Below, in pieces: positions 27,244-36,852 of a DNA stretch of 55,897 nt. The stretch is from Tissierellaceae bacterium (GTDB lineage Bacteria; Bacillota; Clostridia; Tissierellales; Tissierellaceae), in NCBI GenBank assembly GCA_029257065.1, contig JARIDA010000076.1, positions 1 to 55,897 of the forward strand, in the 5' to 3' direction. The notes below the pieces were generated by a model. That model worked only from the letters and a program-made list of their open reading frames with translations. It did not search any database and was not told the DNA's origin. Within the stretch, counting starts at the first letter, position 1. Each line of letters begins with the position of its first letter. A program made the position numbers and the translations under genes.

Positions 27244-28251
27244 CTATTCCTCTATTTTTTTATACAATACCTGTCCGGTTTTACCTATTTTTCTCTCAAC
27301 CTTTCCCTCATTATAAAAATACTCTAAATGAGCCATTGCTTCACCTGATGCAAACCATTTTTGTGCTGGAGGAAAATCATCCCAGTTTTTAGCTCTTATT
27401 CTCCAGGTCATATTTGCTGTTATTTCTCTCACTGTAAAAAATTTTCCTGTCTCCATTAAATTAAAGACTTCTTCTAGTCTTTCTCTGTGATGTTCAATTA
27501 TCTCATCCACCCTTCTAGGATGGTCATCCATAATCATCCTATGTGATGGTAGAATCAAATCAATATCATAATCTCTAACCTTTTCTAAACTCTCAAAATA
27601 AGTGTGCAAGTCCTTCGTATCAAAACCCCAAAATGATATATTGGGAGTTATTCTATCTAAAATATGATCTCCTGATATATATATTTTATGTTCTCTTTCA
27701 AATAAATTCACCTGACCAGGAGTATGACCTGGTACTTCTATAACCTCAAAATTATATTCTCCTACAGATATAATATCCCCTTCTCTTACTATGGTGAAAT
27801 TAATCCTAGCTGGAGCACAGAATTTATAAGCTGGATGGTCATTGTATGTTACACCATCTTGCTTTATATCGAATAGTGTAACCTGTTCTTCCATTTCTTC
27901 CCAGTGTTTTATTCTTGACATATCATTAATCATAAATCCATCTGTTTGGCTAGCATAAAACTTTCTATCTAAATTTATAACTTCTCCAACTTTAACATCT
28001 GCAAATTCATTGATTAAGCCACTATGGTCTGCATGTAAATGTGTTATAAATATATCTAATTTATCTAAATCTATATTTAACTCTTCTAATCCCCTAAATA
28101 AATCTTTTTTACATTCTTCTCTATTAAAACCTGTATCTATTAATAGGGATCTATCTTCCCCTTTAATTAAATAGGTATTTAATTGTTGTAAAGGATTATT
28201 TGGTAGTTCTACTCCTATTTGATATATATCTTTGTAAACCTCTCTAATCAT
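27244..28251 (-). CDS. MBL-fold metallo-hydrolase
   Basis: 335 aa. Metallo-beta-lactamase fold with a complete metal site: THLHADHSG (H-x-H-x-D-H) near residue 80, VPGHTPGQ, SGDHIL (bridging Asp) and LPSHR. A C-terminal helical extension of about 80 residues (HHRERLEEVFNLM, then WRIRAKNWDDFPPAQKW) resembles the winged-helix tail of LACTB2-like/YobT-type hydrolases. No second domain for flavin. Single-gene unit with its own terminator; substrate unknown. Confidence 0.85.
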   Translation of the reverse strand: MIREVYKDIYQIGVELPNNPLQQLNTYLIKGEDRSLLIDTGFNREECKKDLFRGLEELNIDLDKLDIFITHLHADHSGLINEFADVKVGEVINLDRKFYASQTDGFMINDMSRIKHWEEMEEQVTLFDIKQDGVTYNDHPAYKFCAPARINFTIVREGDIISVGEYNFEVIEVPGHTPGQVNLFEREHKIYISGDHILDRITPNISFWGFDTKDLHTYFESLEKVRDYDIDLILPSHRMIMDDHPRRVDEIIEHHRERLEEVFNLMETGKFFTVREITANMTWRIRAKNWDDFPPAQKWFASGEAMAHLEYFYNEGKVERKIGKTGQVLYKKIEE

Positions 28252-28373
28252 CCTTTAATCTCCTCTCTTATCTGAATATAAACTATTTCCTTATATAGAG
28301 TTCATCATACTGGTTTTTATAAGTTTTTGCAAGTTTTCTATTCCTCTTCAAATCTTATATATATTGGATAAAG

Positions 28374-28402
28374 TTGATTATTATCAAACTTAATGATAAA
28401 AT
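28374..28402 (+). promoter_or_regulatory. Promoter of the sdaAB-sdaAA operon
   Basis: -35 TTGATT (28374-28379), 17-base spacer, -10 TAAAAT (28397-28402), then AAGGAGG just before the ATG at 28429. Confidence 0.7.
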
Positions 28403-28428
28403 ATCTTTAGATATAAGGAGGTTTTAAA

Positions 28429-29097
28429 ATGAAAAATTATGGAGTATTTGATATATTAGGACCAATAATGGTTGGACCTTCTAGCTCACATACTGCAGGT
28501 GCTGCTAGATTGGGTAATCTTGCAAGAATAATTGTTGGAAAACCTTTTAGTAGAGTAGACTTTTATCTTCATGGATCTTTTGCCAAAACAATGGCTGGAC
28601 ATGGAACTGATAAAGCTCTATTAGCAGGAGTTTTAGGTATGAGACCTGATGATGAAAATCTTTCAAAATCCTTTGAAATTGCAAAAGAAAAAAATATTAA
28701 TTTTACATTTGAAGAAAAAGATTTAGGATATACTCATTCAAATACTGTAAAATTTGTATTTACATTGGCAAAGAATAAAAAATTCCATGTTACTGGCTCC
28801 TCTATTGGTGGTGGCAATGTTTTAATCACGAATATAGATGGAACAGAAATAGAGTTTTCTGGAAGTAAACCTACTATTTTAGTTAGAAATAGAGATACCA
28901 AAGGTGTTATTGCTCATATAAGCACTATATTAGCAACTTCAGAAGTAAATATAGCTACTATGAATGTAGTTAGAAATAAGGATATAGCCACAATGGTTAT
29001 TGAGGTTGATTCTAATATTGAAGAGAGTTTAATAAATAAAATAAGTGAATTAAAAGATATTATTTATATTAAGGGAATTAATCCGATTAAGGAGTGA
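28429..29097 (+). CDS. sdaAB: L-serine dehydratase, iron-sulfur dependent, beta subunit
   Basis: 222 aa. Partner of SdaAA in the two-subunit [4Fe-4S] serine dehydratase that deaminates L-serine to pyruvate and ammonia. The N-terminal domain has the family motif GPIMVGPSSSHTAGAARLG at residues 11-29 and GHGTDKALLAG. The C-terminal ACT domain (about 150-220) opens with LVRNRDTKGVIAHI. Four bases separate it from sdaAA. It feeds pyruvate to the PFOR encoded earlier in the window. Confidence 0.96.
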   Translation: MKNYGVFDILGPIMVGPSSSHTAGAARLGNLARIIVGKPFSRVDFYLHGSFAKTMAGHGTDKALLAGVLGMRPDDENLSKSFEIAKEKNINFTFEEKDLGYTHSNTVKFVFTLAKNKKFHVTGSSIGGGNVLITNIDGTEIEFSGSKPTILVRNRDTKGVIAHISTILATSEVNIATMNVVRNKDIATMVIEVDSNIEESLINKISELKDIIYIKGINPIKE

Positions 29098-29101
29098 GTA
29101 A

Positions 29102-29968
29102 GTGTTTGATAGTGGGAAAACATTGCTAGAACTTTGTTCTGATAATAATAAATCAATATGGGAAATAACAGTTAAGAGTGAAATAAAAAATACTGGGATA
29201 GACGAAAATACTCTTATAGATAAATTGAGAGAAATTCTTATAGTCATGGAAGAATCTGCTTTAATAGGCTTGGATAGAGAAATCAATACTATGGGTGGCC
29301 TTTTAGATAATGATGCTATTAAATTAGAGCAATATAAAAAATCAGGCAAAACATTTTCTGGGGAATTTATATTAGATGCCGTGGCAAAATCCTTATCTGT
29401 TTCACAAGTAAATGCATCTATGGGTAAGGTTGTTGCAGCTCCTACTGCTGGTGCAGCTGGAATAATGCCTGCTATTTTGTTTTCAAATAAAAAAAATCAT
29501 TCTTTTAATGAAAAAGATATGATTAAAGGACTACTTACCTCTTCTGCAATAGGTCAAATAATAGCAAAGAAGGCTACTGTGTCTGGAGCTGAGGGTGGAT
29601 GCCAAGCCGAATGTGGTTCTGCTGCGGCAATGGCTGCGGGAGCTTTGGTTGAAATGGTTAATGGAACGCCAGAACAGGTTTTGCATGCTGCCTCTTTTGC
29701 ACTGACCAATATTATGGGTCTTATTTGTGATCCAATTGCAGGTCTTGTTGAGTATCCATGTGCTTTAAGAAATACTTCTGGAGTTACTAATGCATATTTA
29801 TCTGCTGATTTAGCTCTTTCAGGAATGAAATCATTGATTCCATTTGATGAAGTGGTTGAGTCTATGTTTGAAGTAGGTAATTTAATGCCTTCCTCACTAA
29901 AAGAAACAGCCTTAGGTGGCCTTGCCACAACACCAACTGGTGAAATGATTAGAGATAAATTAAAATAA
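29102..29968 (+). CDS. sdaAA: L-serine dehydratase, iron-sulfur dependent, alpha subunit
   Basis: 288 aa. Catalytic subunit. Substrate loop APTAGAAGIMPA near residue 115. The cluster-binding cysteines are in GGCQAECGSA near 170 and in LICDPIAGLVEYPCALRN near 205-225, all present. Start codon GTG at 29102-29104, with AAGGAG eight bases upstream overlapping the end of sdaAB. The operon ends in a strong terminator shared with the convergent MATE gene. Confidence 0.96.
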   Translation: MFDSGKTLLELCSDNNKSIWEITVKSEIKNTGIDENTLIDKLREILIVMEESALIGLDREINTMGGLLDNDAIKLEQYKKSGKTFSGEFILDAVAKSLSVSQVNASMGKVVAAPTAGAAGIMPAILFSNKKNHSFNEKDMIKGLLTSSAIGQIIAKKATVSGAEGGCQAECGSAAAMAAGALVEMVNGTPEQVLHAASFALTNIMGLICDPIAGLVEYPCALRNTSGVTNAYLSADLALSGMKSLIPFDEVVESMFEVGNLMPSSLKETALGGLATTPTGEMIRDKLK

Positions 29969-29999
29969 AAAACGCACAGAAATTTCTGTGCGTTTTTTT
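29967..29999 (+). terminator. Bidirectional terminator between sdaAA and the MATE gene
   Basis: Perfect palindrome (AAAAAACGCACAGAAA and its complement) with a run of seven T on the plus strand and six on the minus strand. Confidence 0.92.
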
Positions 30000-30006
30000 A
30001 TATCCA

Positions 30007-31371
30007 CTAACGTAATTCTACATATTTCCATTTTCCAGTCCTAAATCTTCCCCATATTAGTACACATCTTATAAATTGATCTATAAAAATTGCCGTCCAT
30101 GCTCCCTTTAATCCAAGAAATAATATATTTACAAATACATATGTCAATATTGAACGGATAACTAATATACCTATAAATGATGATACTAATGTCCAAATAG
30201 TATCCCCAGCCCCTCGTAATCCACCTGCAACTATAAGTTGTATGGCTTGAAATGGCTGTATAAATGCTATTAATTTTAAAACCTCTCCTGCACCTATAAT
30301 TATGGTCTGACTATTTGTATATAGACTAGCCAAGGCAGTTCCAAAAAAGAAAAATACTCCTCCCATTCCCAAAGAAACCATAGCTCCTAATCTAGAGGAA
30401 ATTTTTATATACTCTTCTGCCAATCTAGAATTATTTTCACCTAAACTTCGCCCTGTTACGGTGGAAGCAGCTATTCCAAATGCTTGACCTGGTGTGAATG
30501 ATAATCTTAATATATTTATAGCTATTTGATGAGTTGCATAAGCTTCTGTACCCAAACTACTTACCATTCTGTTAAATATTATTATACCAGCTCTTAAGGC
30601 AATTTGTTCTAATGAGGCAGGAATTCCTATTTTTGTTAAATTATATATAATATCTTTATCATATTTAAACTTCTTTTTTAAATCTATACTTATTATATTT
30701 TTCTTCCTTAATAATAATATGGAAAGTATTATAGTAGCTATTATATGAGCCACTGATGTAGATATTCCTGCACCTAATATACCTAATTCGGGAAATCCAA
30801 ATAATCCATAGATTAAAACTGCATTACCAATAGCATTAAAGAGATTTACAAATAAATTTACTTTCATAGGTGTTCTAGTGTCTCCTGCGCCTCTTAATGA
30901 TGCAAATATAGAGAAATTAAATGCTTGGAACAAGAAACCCATTGCTATAACTCGGAAATAACCAGAGCCTATTCCAATCATCTCTGAATTTGCACCTAAA
31001 AAACTCATTGCGGCATTTGTTTTAAATAATCCAAAAAACAACATTGGTAAAACCAATAATACTTGTGTCAATAATATAATATGTCTTACAATATCCTCTA
31101 TTCTGTCATGTCTACCAGAACCAATATATCTTGCAACCATTGCTGTTGCACCTGCATTAAAGGCTTGAACTAATGATAATCCTATGAAAATAAACTGATT
31201 TGTTATTCCCACAGAAGATATACCTGCTGCTGCAACACTATCAGTTCCATATCTACCCAGCATTATCATATCCACCATTCCAAATAGAGTTCCCATTAAC
31301 AACTCTATTAGAACAGGAGTCGCCATATTCAAAATATCTTTTCTAGCTTCTCTTCTATCTATTGTATCCAT
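30007..31371 (-). CDS. MATE-family multidrug/metabolite exporter
   Basis: About 454 aa with 12 hydrophobic segments in two pseudo-repeats. NorM-like landmarks: PVLIELLMGTLFGMVDMIMLG in helix 1, SSVGITNQF, RGAGDTRTP mid-protein, its repeat GLRGAGDTIWT near residue 395, and GQAFGIAASTVTGRSLG in the second half. It exports drugs or cationic metabolites using a Na+ or H+ gradient. The ATG at 31369-31371 is 13 bases from GGAGG, slightly far; an ATT codon closer to it could also initiate. Single-gene unit between two palindromic terminators. Confidence 0.92.
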   Translation of the reverse strand: MDTIDRREARKDILNMATPVLIELLMGTLFGMVDMIMLGRYGTDSVAAAGISSVGITNQFIFIGLSLVQAFNAGATAMVARYIGSGRHDRIEDIVRHIILLTQVLLVLPMLFFGLFKTNAAMSFLGANSEMIGIGSGYFRVIAMGFLFQAFNFSIFASLRGAGDTRTPMKVNLFVNLFNAIGNAVLIYGLFGFPELGILGAGISTSVAHIIATIILSILLLRKKNIISIDLKKKFKYDKDIIYNLTKIGIPASLEQIALRAGIIIFNRMVSSLGTEAYATHQIAINILRLSFTPGQAFGIAASTVTGRSLGENNSRLAEEYIKISSRLGAMVSLGMGGVFFFFGTALASLYTNSQTIIIGAGEVLKLIAFIQPFQAIQLIVAGGLRGAGDTIWTLVSSFIGILVIRSILTYVFVNILFLGLKGAWTAIFIDQFIRCVLIWGRFRTGKWKYVELR

Positions 31372-31420
31372 AGTAATATTAAAACCTCCCATATATTATT
31401 ACTATGATATTATAAAATTA

Positions 31421-31460
31421 ATAAAAAGACAAATTACTTTAAAGTAATTTGTCTTTTTAT
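31421..31460 (-). terminator. Terminator of the pgcA-nfnAB unit (40-base palindrome)
   Basis: Perfect 40-base palindrome (ATAAAAAGACAAATTACTTT and its complement), seven bases after the nfnB stop codon, with T runs on the minus strand. Confidence 0.88.
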
Positions 31461-31467
31461 TTATATA

Positions 31468-32871
31468 TTATTTATTTTTATTCTCATATTGTTTATTTTG
31501 TATATATTCATTTATTCCTGTTGCTGCTTTCTTCCCTGCTCCCATTGCTTGTATAACAGTTGCTGCTCCTGTAACTATATCTCCCCCTGCAAATACTCCA
31601 TCTCTAGATGTTTCAGCTGTTCTTTCATCTATTATTATACATCCTCTACTATCAACTTTCAAACCCTCTGTTGTTTTAGCTATTAAAGGATTTGGTGCAC
31701 TACCTAAGGCCATAATAACAGTATCTATTTCAATATCAAATTCTGAGTCCTTTATCTTAACAGGTCTTCTTCTACCACTTCTATCCTCTTTACCTAACTC
31801 CATTTGAACACATCTTAAACGGGAAACTCTTCCCTCTTCATTTCCCAAGATTCTTACTGGATTAGCCAATAATTTGAATTTTATTCCTTCTTCCTTAGCA
31901 TGATGAACCTCTTCTGATCTAGCTGGTAACTCTTCCTCTGTTCTTCTATAAACAATAGTAACATCAGATCCCAGTCTTCTAGCAGTTCTTGCTGCATCCA
32001 TAGCCACATTTCCTCCGCCAATTACTGCCACTTTTTCACCTATGGATATTGGTGTTGCATAGTCATCTTTATATGCTTTCATTAGATTTGCCCTAGTTAA
32101 AAATTCATTGGCTGAGAATACTCCATTATAATTTTCTCCTGGTATACCCATAAATCTTGGAAGTCCTGCTCCTGAAGCTAGGAATATTGCTTCAAATCCC
32201 TCTTCAAACATTTCATCAATTGTTATTGTTCTTCCAACCACCACATTAGTTTCTAATTTAACTCCTAATCTCTTTACATTATCAACCTCTGCTTTTACAA
32301 TTTTGTTTTTTGGAAGTCTAAATTCTGGAATTCCGTATTGTAATACTCCTCCTGGTTCATGTAAAGCCTCAAATATTGTTACTTCATATCCTCTTTTTGC
32401 TAAATCTCCTGCACAAGTTATTCCAGCAGGTCCTGCCCCCACAACTGCAACTTTATGACCATTCTTCTCTATTTTTTCATATCTGTGATATTCATTTTCT
32501 ATTGCCCAATCCCCAATAAATCTTTCCAACTTTCCAATTGCTACAGGCTCTCCCCTTTTACCAAGTATACACAGTTTTTCACACTGATCTTCTTGTGGAC
32601 AAACCCTTCCACACACTGAAGCCAGGGAAGTCTGTTTGGATAATACATAGGCTGACTTTTCAAATTCATCTTCAGATATATATCTTATAAATCTTGGAAT
32701 ATCTATGGATACAGGGCATCCTGACATACAAAGAGGTCTAGGACATTGAATACATCTATTCGCCTCTTTTATAGCCTCTTCTTTTGTATATCCTAAACCT
32801 ACTTCATCAAAATTTCGACTTCTAATTTCTGGGTCTTGGACTTTCATCGGTGTACTTTTCCATCTATCCAA
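31468..32871 (-). CDS. nfnB: NADP+ oxidoreductase subunit NfnB (GltD-like)
   Basis: 467 aa. Large subunit of the electron-bifurcating NADH-dependent reduced ferredoxin:NADP+ oxidoreductase; the family is often annotated as glutamate synthase small subunit or sulfide dehydrogenase. N-terminal Fe-S domain with CIQCPRPLCMSGCP and CGRVCPQEDQCEKLC, then FAD-binding VVGAGPAGITCAG, NADPH-binding VIGGGNVAMDAART, and the C-terminal FAGGDIVTGAATV. No glutamate synthase large subunit is present. I place the start at TTG (32869-32871): it gives the usual N-terminus (DRWKSTPMKVQDPEIR) with GGAGG eight bases upstream, and that ribosome binding site contains the nfnA stop codon. Confidence 0.92.
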   Translation of the reverse strand: MDRWKSTPMKVQDPEIRSRNFDEVGLGYTKEEAIKEANRCIQCPRPLCMSGCPVSIDIPRFIRYISEDEFEKSAYVLSKQTSLASVCGRVCPQEDQCEKLCILGKRGEPVAIGKLERFIGDWAIENEYHRYEKIEKNGHKVAVVGAGPAGITCAGDLAKRGYEVTIFEALHEPGGVLQYGIPEFRLPKNKIVKAEVDNVKRLGVKLETNVVVGRTITIDEMFEEGFEAIFLASGAGLPRFMGIPGENYNGVFSANEFLTRANLMKAYKDDYATPISIGEKVAVIGGGNVAMDAARTARRLGSDVTIVYRRTEEELPARSEEVHHAKEEGIKFKLLANPVRILGNEEGRVSRLRCVQMELGKEDRSGRRRPVKIKDSEFDIEIDTVIMALGSAPNPLIAKTTEGLKVDSRGCIIIDERTAETSRDGVFAGGDIVTGAATVIQAMGAGKKAATGINEYIQNKQYENKNK

Positions 32872-33715
32872 CTGAATTACCTCCACATTTACATACATGT
32901 TCTTTATCTACATACTCATCTTGTCTATGCATAACCTCATCAAAATTAACCATATGTCCATCAAATTCAGGTCCATCTACACAGGCAAATTTCGTCTCAT
33001 TACCTACGCTTAATCTGCAAGCTCCACACATTCCTGTTCCATCTACCATTATTGGATTCATAGAAACTATTGTGGGTATTTCTAATTCTTTTGTCAATAA
33101 AGATGTGAACTTCATCATTACAGTTGGCCCAATTGCTACTGCTTTTGTATATTCATTTTTCTCATTTTCCACTAAATCTCTTAAATAATCAGTTACAAAT
33201 CCATGAAAACCATAGGAACCGTCATCGGTTGCTATATATACATTTTTTGCATATTTTTTCAACTCTTCTTCTAGAATTACTCTATCCTTACTTTGAGCGC
33301 CTATTATAACATCTGATTCTATTCCTCTTTCTTTTAACCACTTAACTTGAGGATATACTGGAGCTGCTCCCACTCCACCTGCTATAAATATTATATTTTC
33401 TCTTTTTAACTCTTCTATATCCTGATTCACAAAATCAGAAGCCCTTCCAAGTGGCCCTACAAAAGCATATAGACTGTCTCCCTTTTCAAATTTCTGTAAT
33501 TCTTTAGTGGAACATCCTAAAGCCTGTACCACTATTTTTACAGTACCTTTTTCTATATCATGGTCACAAATTGTAAATGGTATTCTTTCCCCTTTTTCAT
33601 CAGCAATTAATGTTACGAATTGTCCTGGCAAAGCTGATTTGGCAATTCTTGGTGCTAGTATGTCCATTGAAAATATATCTTCTGCTAATACTTTTTTCTC
33701 TATTATTTTATACAA
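32864..33715 (-). CDS. nfnA: NADP+ oxidoreductase subunit NfnA (ferredoxin reductase-like)
   Basis: 283 aa. Ferredoxin-NADP reductase fold like PyrK: FAD-binding RIPFTICD, NAD-binding FIAGGVGAAPVYPQ, and a C-terminal [2Fe-2S]-type cysteine motif GTGMCGACRLS with a fourth Cys in KFACVDGPEF. With NfnB it couples NADH and reduced ferredoxin oxidation to NADPH formation, linking PFOR-derived ferredoxin to biosynthesis. Start codon TTG at 33713-33715 with GGGGAGG upstream. Overlaps nfnB by eight bases and lies 19 bases after the phosphohexomutase gene. Confidence 0.92.
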   Translation of the reverse strand: MYKIIEKKVLAEDIFSMDILAPRIAKSALPGQFVTLIADEKGERIPFTICDHDIEKGTVKIVVQALGCSTKELQKFEKGDSLYAFVGPLGRASDFVNQDIEELKRENIIFIAGGVGAAPVYPQVKWLKERGIESDVIIGAQSKDRVILEEELKKYAKNVYIATDDGSYGFHGFVTDYLRDLVENEKNEYTKAVAIGPTVMMKFTSLLTKELEIPTIVSMNPIMVDGTGMCGACRLSVGNETKFACVDGPEFDGHMVNFDEVMHRQDEYVDKEHVCKCGGNSVG

Positions 33716-33734
33716 TCAAAATCCTCCCCTATAT

Positions 33735-35420
33735 TTATCTAATGTTATTCATTCTGTCTTCCACTAATTCGCCTATTTTTTTGATTTTTCCTAAGGATTT
33801 TTCTCTAATTTTATCTTTAGAATATATATATATTTTAATTTTTGGTTCTGTTCCTGATGGTCTTATAGCATACCAAGATCCATCATTCATATAAAATTTT
33901 AATACATCTGATTTAGGATTACCAGTTTCATCATTTAAATAATCTATTACTTTTTCTAATTTCATGCCATCTATTTTCTTAATAGGATTTTCTCTAATAT
34001 CCTTCATCATTCTTCCTATTCTATTTTTTCCTTCTAATCCTTTTAATTCTATTGAAAATAATTCTTCCAAATAATATCCAAATTCATCATATATTTCATT
34101 TAAAATATCTAAAAGATTTTTTTCCTGTTTTTTATAGTATGCGGCCATTTCTGCTATAATCATAGTAGTGCTAATGGCATCTTTATCTCTCACCATGTCA
34201 CTATAAACATATCCTATACTTTCCTCAAAGCCAAAAATAAATTTATACTCCTCCGTTTTTTCAAATTCATTCGCTTTTCCACATATATTTTTAAATCCTG
34301 TTAGAGTTTCAAAAGTAGTTATTCCATACTTTTCTCCTATGACTTCTACTAAGTCTCCGGTCACTATACTCTTTACAATAGCCCCATTTTCTGGCAAATC
34401 ATTCTTTTTAAATCTTTGACTCAAAATGTAATTCACCAATAAAACTCCCATTTGATTACCATTTATAAAAACATAGTCCCCTTCATTCTTAACCATGGCT
34501 GCAACTCTATCAGCATCTGGATCATTGGCAATAAGTATATCTGCATCTTTTTCTCTTCCCAGTTTCATTGAGTACTCAAATGCCTCTCTATATTCAGGGT
34601 TTGGATAGCCTACAGTTGTAAAATCAGGATCTGGATATTCCTGTTCTGAAACTACATATACATTTCTAAATCCTCTTTTTTCTAAAATTCTTTGAACTGG
34701 TTTATTTCCAGTTCCGTTAAGTGGAGTATATACCAGCCTTATCTCCTTATCTATATCTTCATTAATAGCCAAGTCTAGTACATCTAGATCATATTGATTA
34801 TCTATATCCTTATCTATTAAATTATACAATCCTTTTTCTTTTCCATCTTCTATGGAGATTTTCTTAATATATTTCTGACTCTTAACCTGCTCAACTTCTA
34901 ATAGTATTTCATCTCCAATATCATCTAGTATTTGGGATCCCTCTTCCCAATAAACTTTAATTCCATTATAATCTTTTGGATTATGACTTGCAGTTATCAT
35001 TATCCCTGCAATATTATTTAATTTTCTAACCGTATAGGAAATCATAGGTGTTGATCTAATATTGTCATAAGCATATACTTTAATTCCATTTCCCATAAAA
35101 ATTCTAGCTGCTAACTTCGCAAAATCTTCAGACTGATGTCTAACATCAAAAGCAATTGCAACTCCTCTTTCCATGGCCCTTTTACCCTTACTTTTTATTA
35201 CATTAGCCATAGCCTGCATTGCCTTTCCAACTGTATAAATATTTATTCTATTTGTTCCTGCTCCTAATTTACCTCTTAGTCCAGCAGTCCCAAACTCTAA
35301 ATCCTTATGAAATCTATCTTCCAACTCTTTTTCCAATTTAATATTTCTCAATTCATTTTTAGTATCTTCATCGATTTCATCACTATTTAACCATTCCAGA
35401 TATTTTTCCCTATAACTCAT
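33735..35420 (-). CDS. pgcA: Phosphoglucomutase/phosphomannomutase (alpha-D-phosphohexomutase family)
   Basis: 561 aa. Catalytic phosphoserine loop TASHNPKDYNG near residue 136, metal-binding loop DPDADRVA near 290, sugar-binding GFEESIGY near 385, and phosphate-binding RPSGTEPKIK near the C-terminus. N-terminal GTAGLRGKLGAG is typical of the PgcA subgroup that interconverts glucose-1-P and glucose-6-P. The ATG at 35418-35420 follows AGGAGTGAGTAT; the longer frame contains that ribosome binding site and is rejected. A link to the cell-envelope sugar genes elsewhere in the window is possible. Confidence 0.93.
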   Translation of the reverse strand: MSYREKYLEWLNSDEIDEDTKNELRNIKLEKELEDRFHKDLEFGTAGLRGKLGAGTNRINIYTVGKAMQAMANVIKSKGKRAMERGVAIAFDVRHQSEDFAKLAARIFMGNGIKVYAYDNIRSTPMISYTVRKLNNIAGIMITASHNPKDYNGIKVYWEEGSQILDDIGDEILLEVEQVKSQKYIKKISIEDGKEKGLYNLIDKDIDNQYDLDVLDLAINEDIDKEIRLVYTPLNGTGNKPVQRILEKRGFRNVYVVSEQEYPDPDFTTVGYPNPEYREAFEYSMKLGREKDADILIANDPDADRVAAMVKNEGDYVFINGNQMGVLLVNYILSQRFKKNDLPENGAIVKSIVTGDLVEVIGEKYGITTFETLTGFKNICGKANEFEKTEEYKFIFGFEESIGYVYSDMVRDKDAISTTMIIAEMAAYYKKQEKNLLDILNEIYDEFGYYLEELFSIELKGLEGKNRIGRMMKDIRENPIKKIDGMKLEKVIDYLNDETGNPKSDVLKFYMNDGSWYAIRPSGTEPKIKIYIYSKDKIREKSLGKIKKIGELVEDRMNNIR

Positions 35421-35455
35421 ATACTCACTCCTAGTTTTCAATACTTAACTTTAAA

Positions 35456-36340
35456 TTAATCTTCTCTTATAGATTTAAATCCACTTCCTAAAACCTCTAC
35501 AGCTTCATTTATTGTGAAAAATGCCTTTGGATCAACTTCTTCAACTATTTCTTTTAACTTAACAATTTCTGTTGATGTAATTGTACAGTATATAATTTTT
35601 TTCTCTGTATTTGTATAGGCACCTTCCCCCTTGAAAAAAGTAACACCTCTACCCATATCTTTCATTATTCTATCTGCTAATTCCACAGCATTTTCTGATA
35701 CAATTATTAAATTTTTCTTTAAACTAAATCCTGTTTGTATCTTGTCCAATAATTGATATCCTATATACATAGATATTAAAGTATACATTGAAGCCTTTGA
35801 GCCAAATATAATAGAAGATAAACTTATTATAACTGTGTTAAATATCATAAGACCTGTTCCTATATTCATATTATATTCTCTTTTTAATATTGTAGCTGGT
35901 ATATCAAATCCACCTTGACATACTCCATTTTTAAACATCAATCCCATACCTAATCCATTGAATATAGCTCCAAATATAGCTGCTAAGAAAAGATCATCCA
36001 TAACTAGATAGTCGGTTAAAAATGCTGTCATATCAATAATATTTGAATATAATATAATTGATATTCCTGTATATGCCATAAAAGTTTTATCTAATTTAAA
36101 CAGACCTAAAAATATCAATGGAATATTTATAATCAATACACCTAAACCTATAGGAAATCCTGTCAATTTATTTAAAATTATAGATAAGCCTCCAACTCCT
36201 GTTGTCAATAGTCCATTGGGAACAAAAAACACATTAATAGCTAATGAACAAAAAAAACTTCCTAAAACAATAAAAAATACTTTTCTTATAAAATCATTTT
36301 TACTTCCCAATATATTGATAGTTTTTTCTTTTAAATTCAT
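35456..36340 (-). CDS. YitT family membrane protein (DUF161-DUF2179)
   Basis: 294 aa. About six membrane helices in residues 15-210, including GLLTTGVGGLSIIL and GVCQGGFDIPA (the G-G-x-D/S motif duplicated in this family). A soluble C-terminal DUF2179 domain follows (KDMGRGVTFFKGEGAYT, then IIYCTITSTEIVKLKEIV). The family may transport small molecules, but no substrate is established. It sits in an apparent operon with the YkvA-like gene upstream and pgcA downstream. Confidence 0.88.
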   Translation of the reverse strand: MNLKEKTINILGSKNDFIRKVFFIVLGSFFCSLAINVFFVPNGLLTTGVGGLSIILNKLTGFPIGLGVLIINIPLIFLGLFKLDKTFMAYTGISIILYSNIIDMTAFLTDYLVMDDLFLAAIFGAIFNGLGMGLMFKNGVCQGGFDIPATILKREYNMNIGTGLMIFNTVIISLSSIIFGSKASMYTLISMYIGYQLLDKIQTGFSLKKNLIIVSENAVELADRIMKDMGRGVTFFKGEGAYTNTEKKIIYCTITSTEIVKLKEIVEEVDPKAFFTINEAVEVLGSGFKSIRED

Positions 36341-36370
36341 TTAATCAAATTTCCTTCCAATTTTATATTA

Positions 36371-36790
36371 TTAAATCTCATCATCTTTTTCCAATACAAA
36401 AATTATATTATCTTCATTTTCTTTCCATATTCTGTACTTTTCTATTTCTTTAGACATTTTTTTCATAAGATACATTATTATTAAAATATCATCTAAATAT
36501 CCAAAAAATAAAAAATCAGGTAATAAGTCTATAGGACTCATTATATAAATAAAAGCACCTATTATTAGATATACATTCTCTTTTGCTAACCCTTTATATC
36601 TACCTTCAAAATAGTCTCTTAGCATAGATACAAAGAGTTTTAGCTCAGAAACAATTTCTTTTAACTCTTCATTGCTTTCTATCTGATTTACAATATTTTC
36701 TAATAGCTCTTGAAGTTTATAATCATTTTTATAAATTTCTTCTATCTTATTTTTTAAATCCTCAAATATTAAACTAATATTTGTTTTCAT
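36371..36790 (-). CDS. YkvA-like DUF1232 membrane protein
   Basis: 139 aa. The N-terminal 70 residues are charged and helical. The DUF1232 core follows (NVYLIIGAFIYIMSPIDLLPDF, with the diagnostic SPIDLLPDF), then a short hydrophobic segment DDILIIMYLM. Function of the family is unknown. ATG with a GGGAGTG ribosome binding site. It is 30 bases upstream of the YitT gene. Confidence 0.82.
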   Translation of the reverse strand: MKTNISLIFEDLKNKIEEIYKNDYKLQELLENIVNQIESNEELKEIVSELKLFVSMLRDYFEGRYKGLAKENVYLIIGAFIYIMSPIDLLPDFLFFGYLDDILIIMYLMKKMSKEIEKYRIWKENEDNIIFVLEKDDEI

Positions 36791-36852
36791 TTAATCACTC
36801 CCATCAAATTATTTATAAACTAATTAATTTAAAAGCTATTATATCACAATAT

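Noticed and set aside
31468-32871. Glutamate synthase small subunit
   Set aside because: No large subunit is nearby, and the gene follows a ferredoxin-reductase-like subunit in the NfnAB arrangement, so NfnB is the better call.
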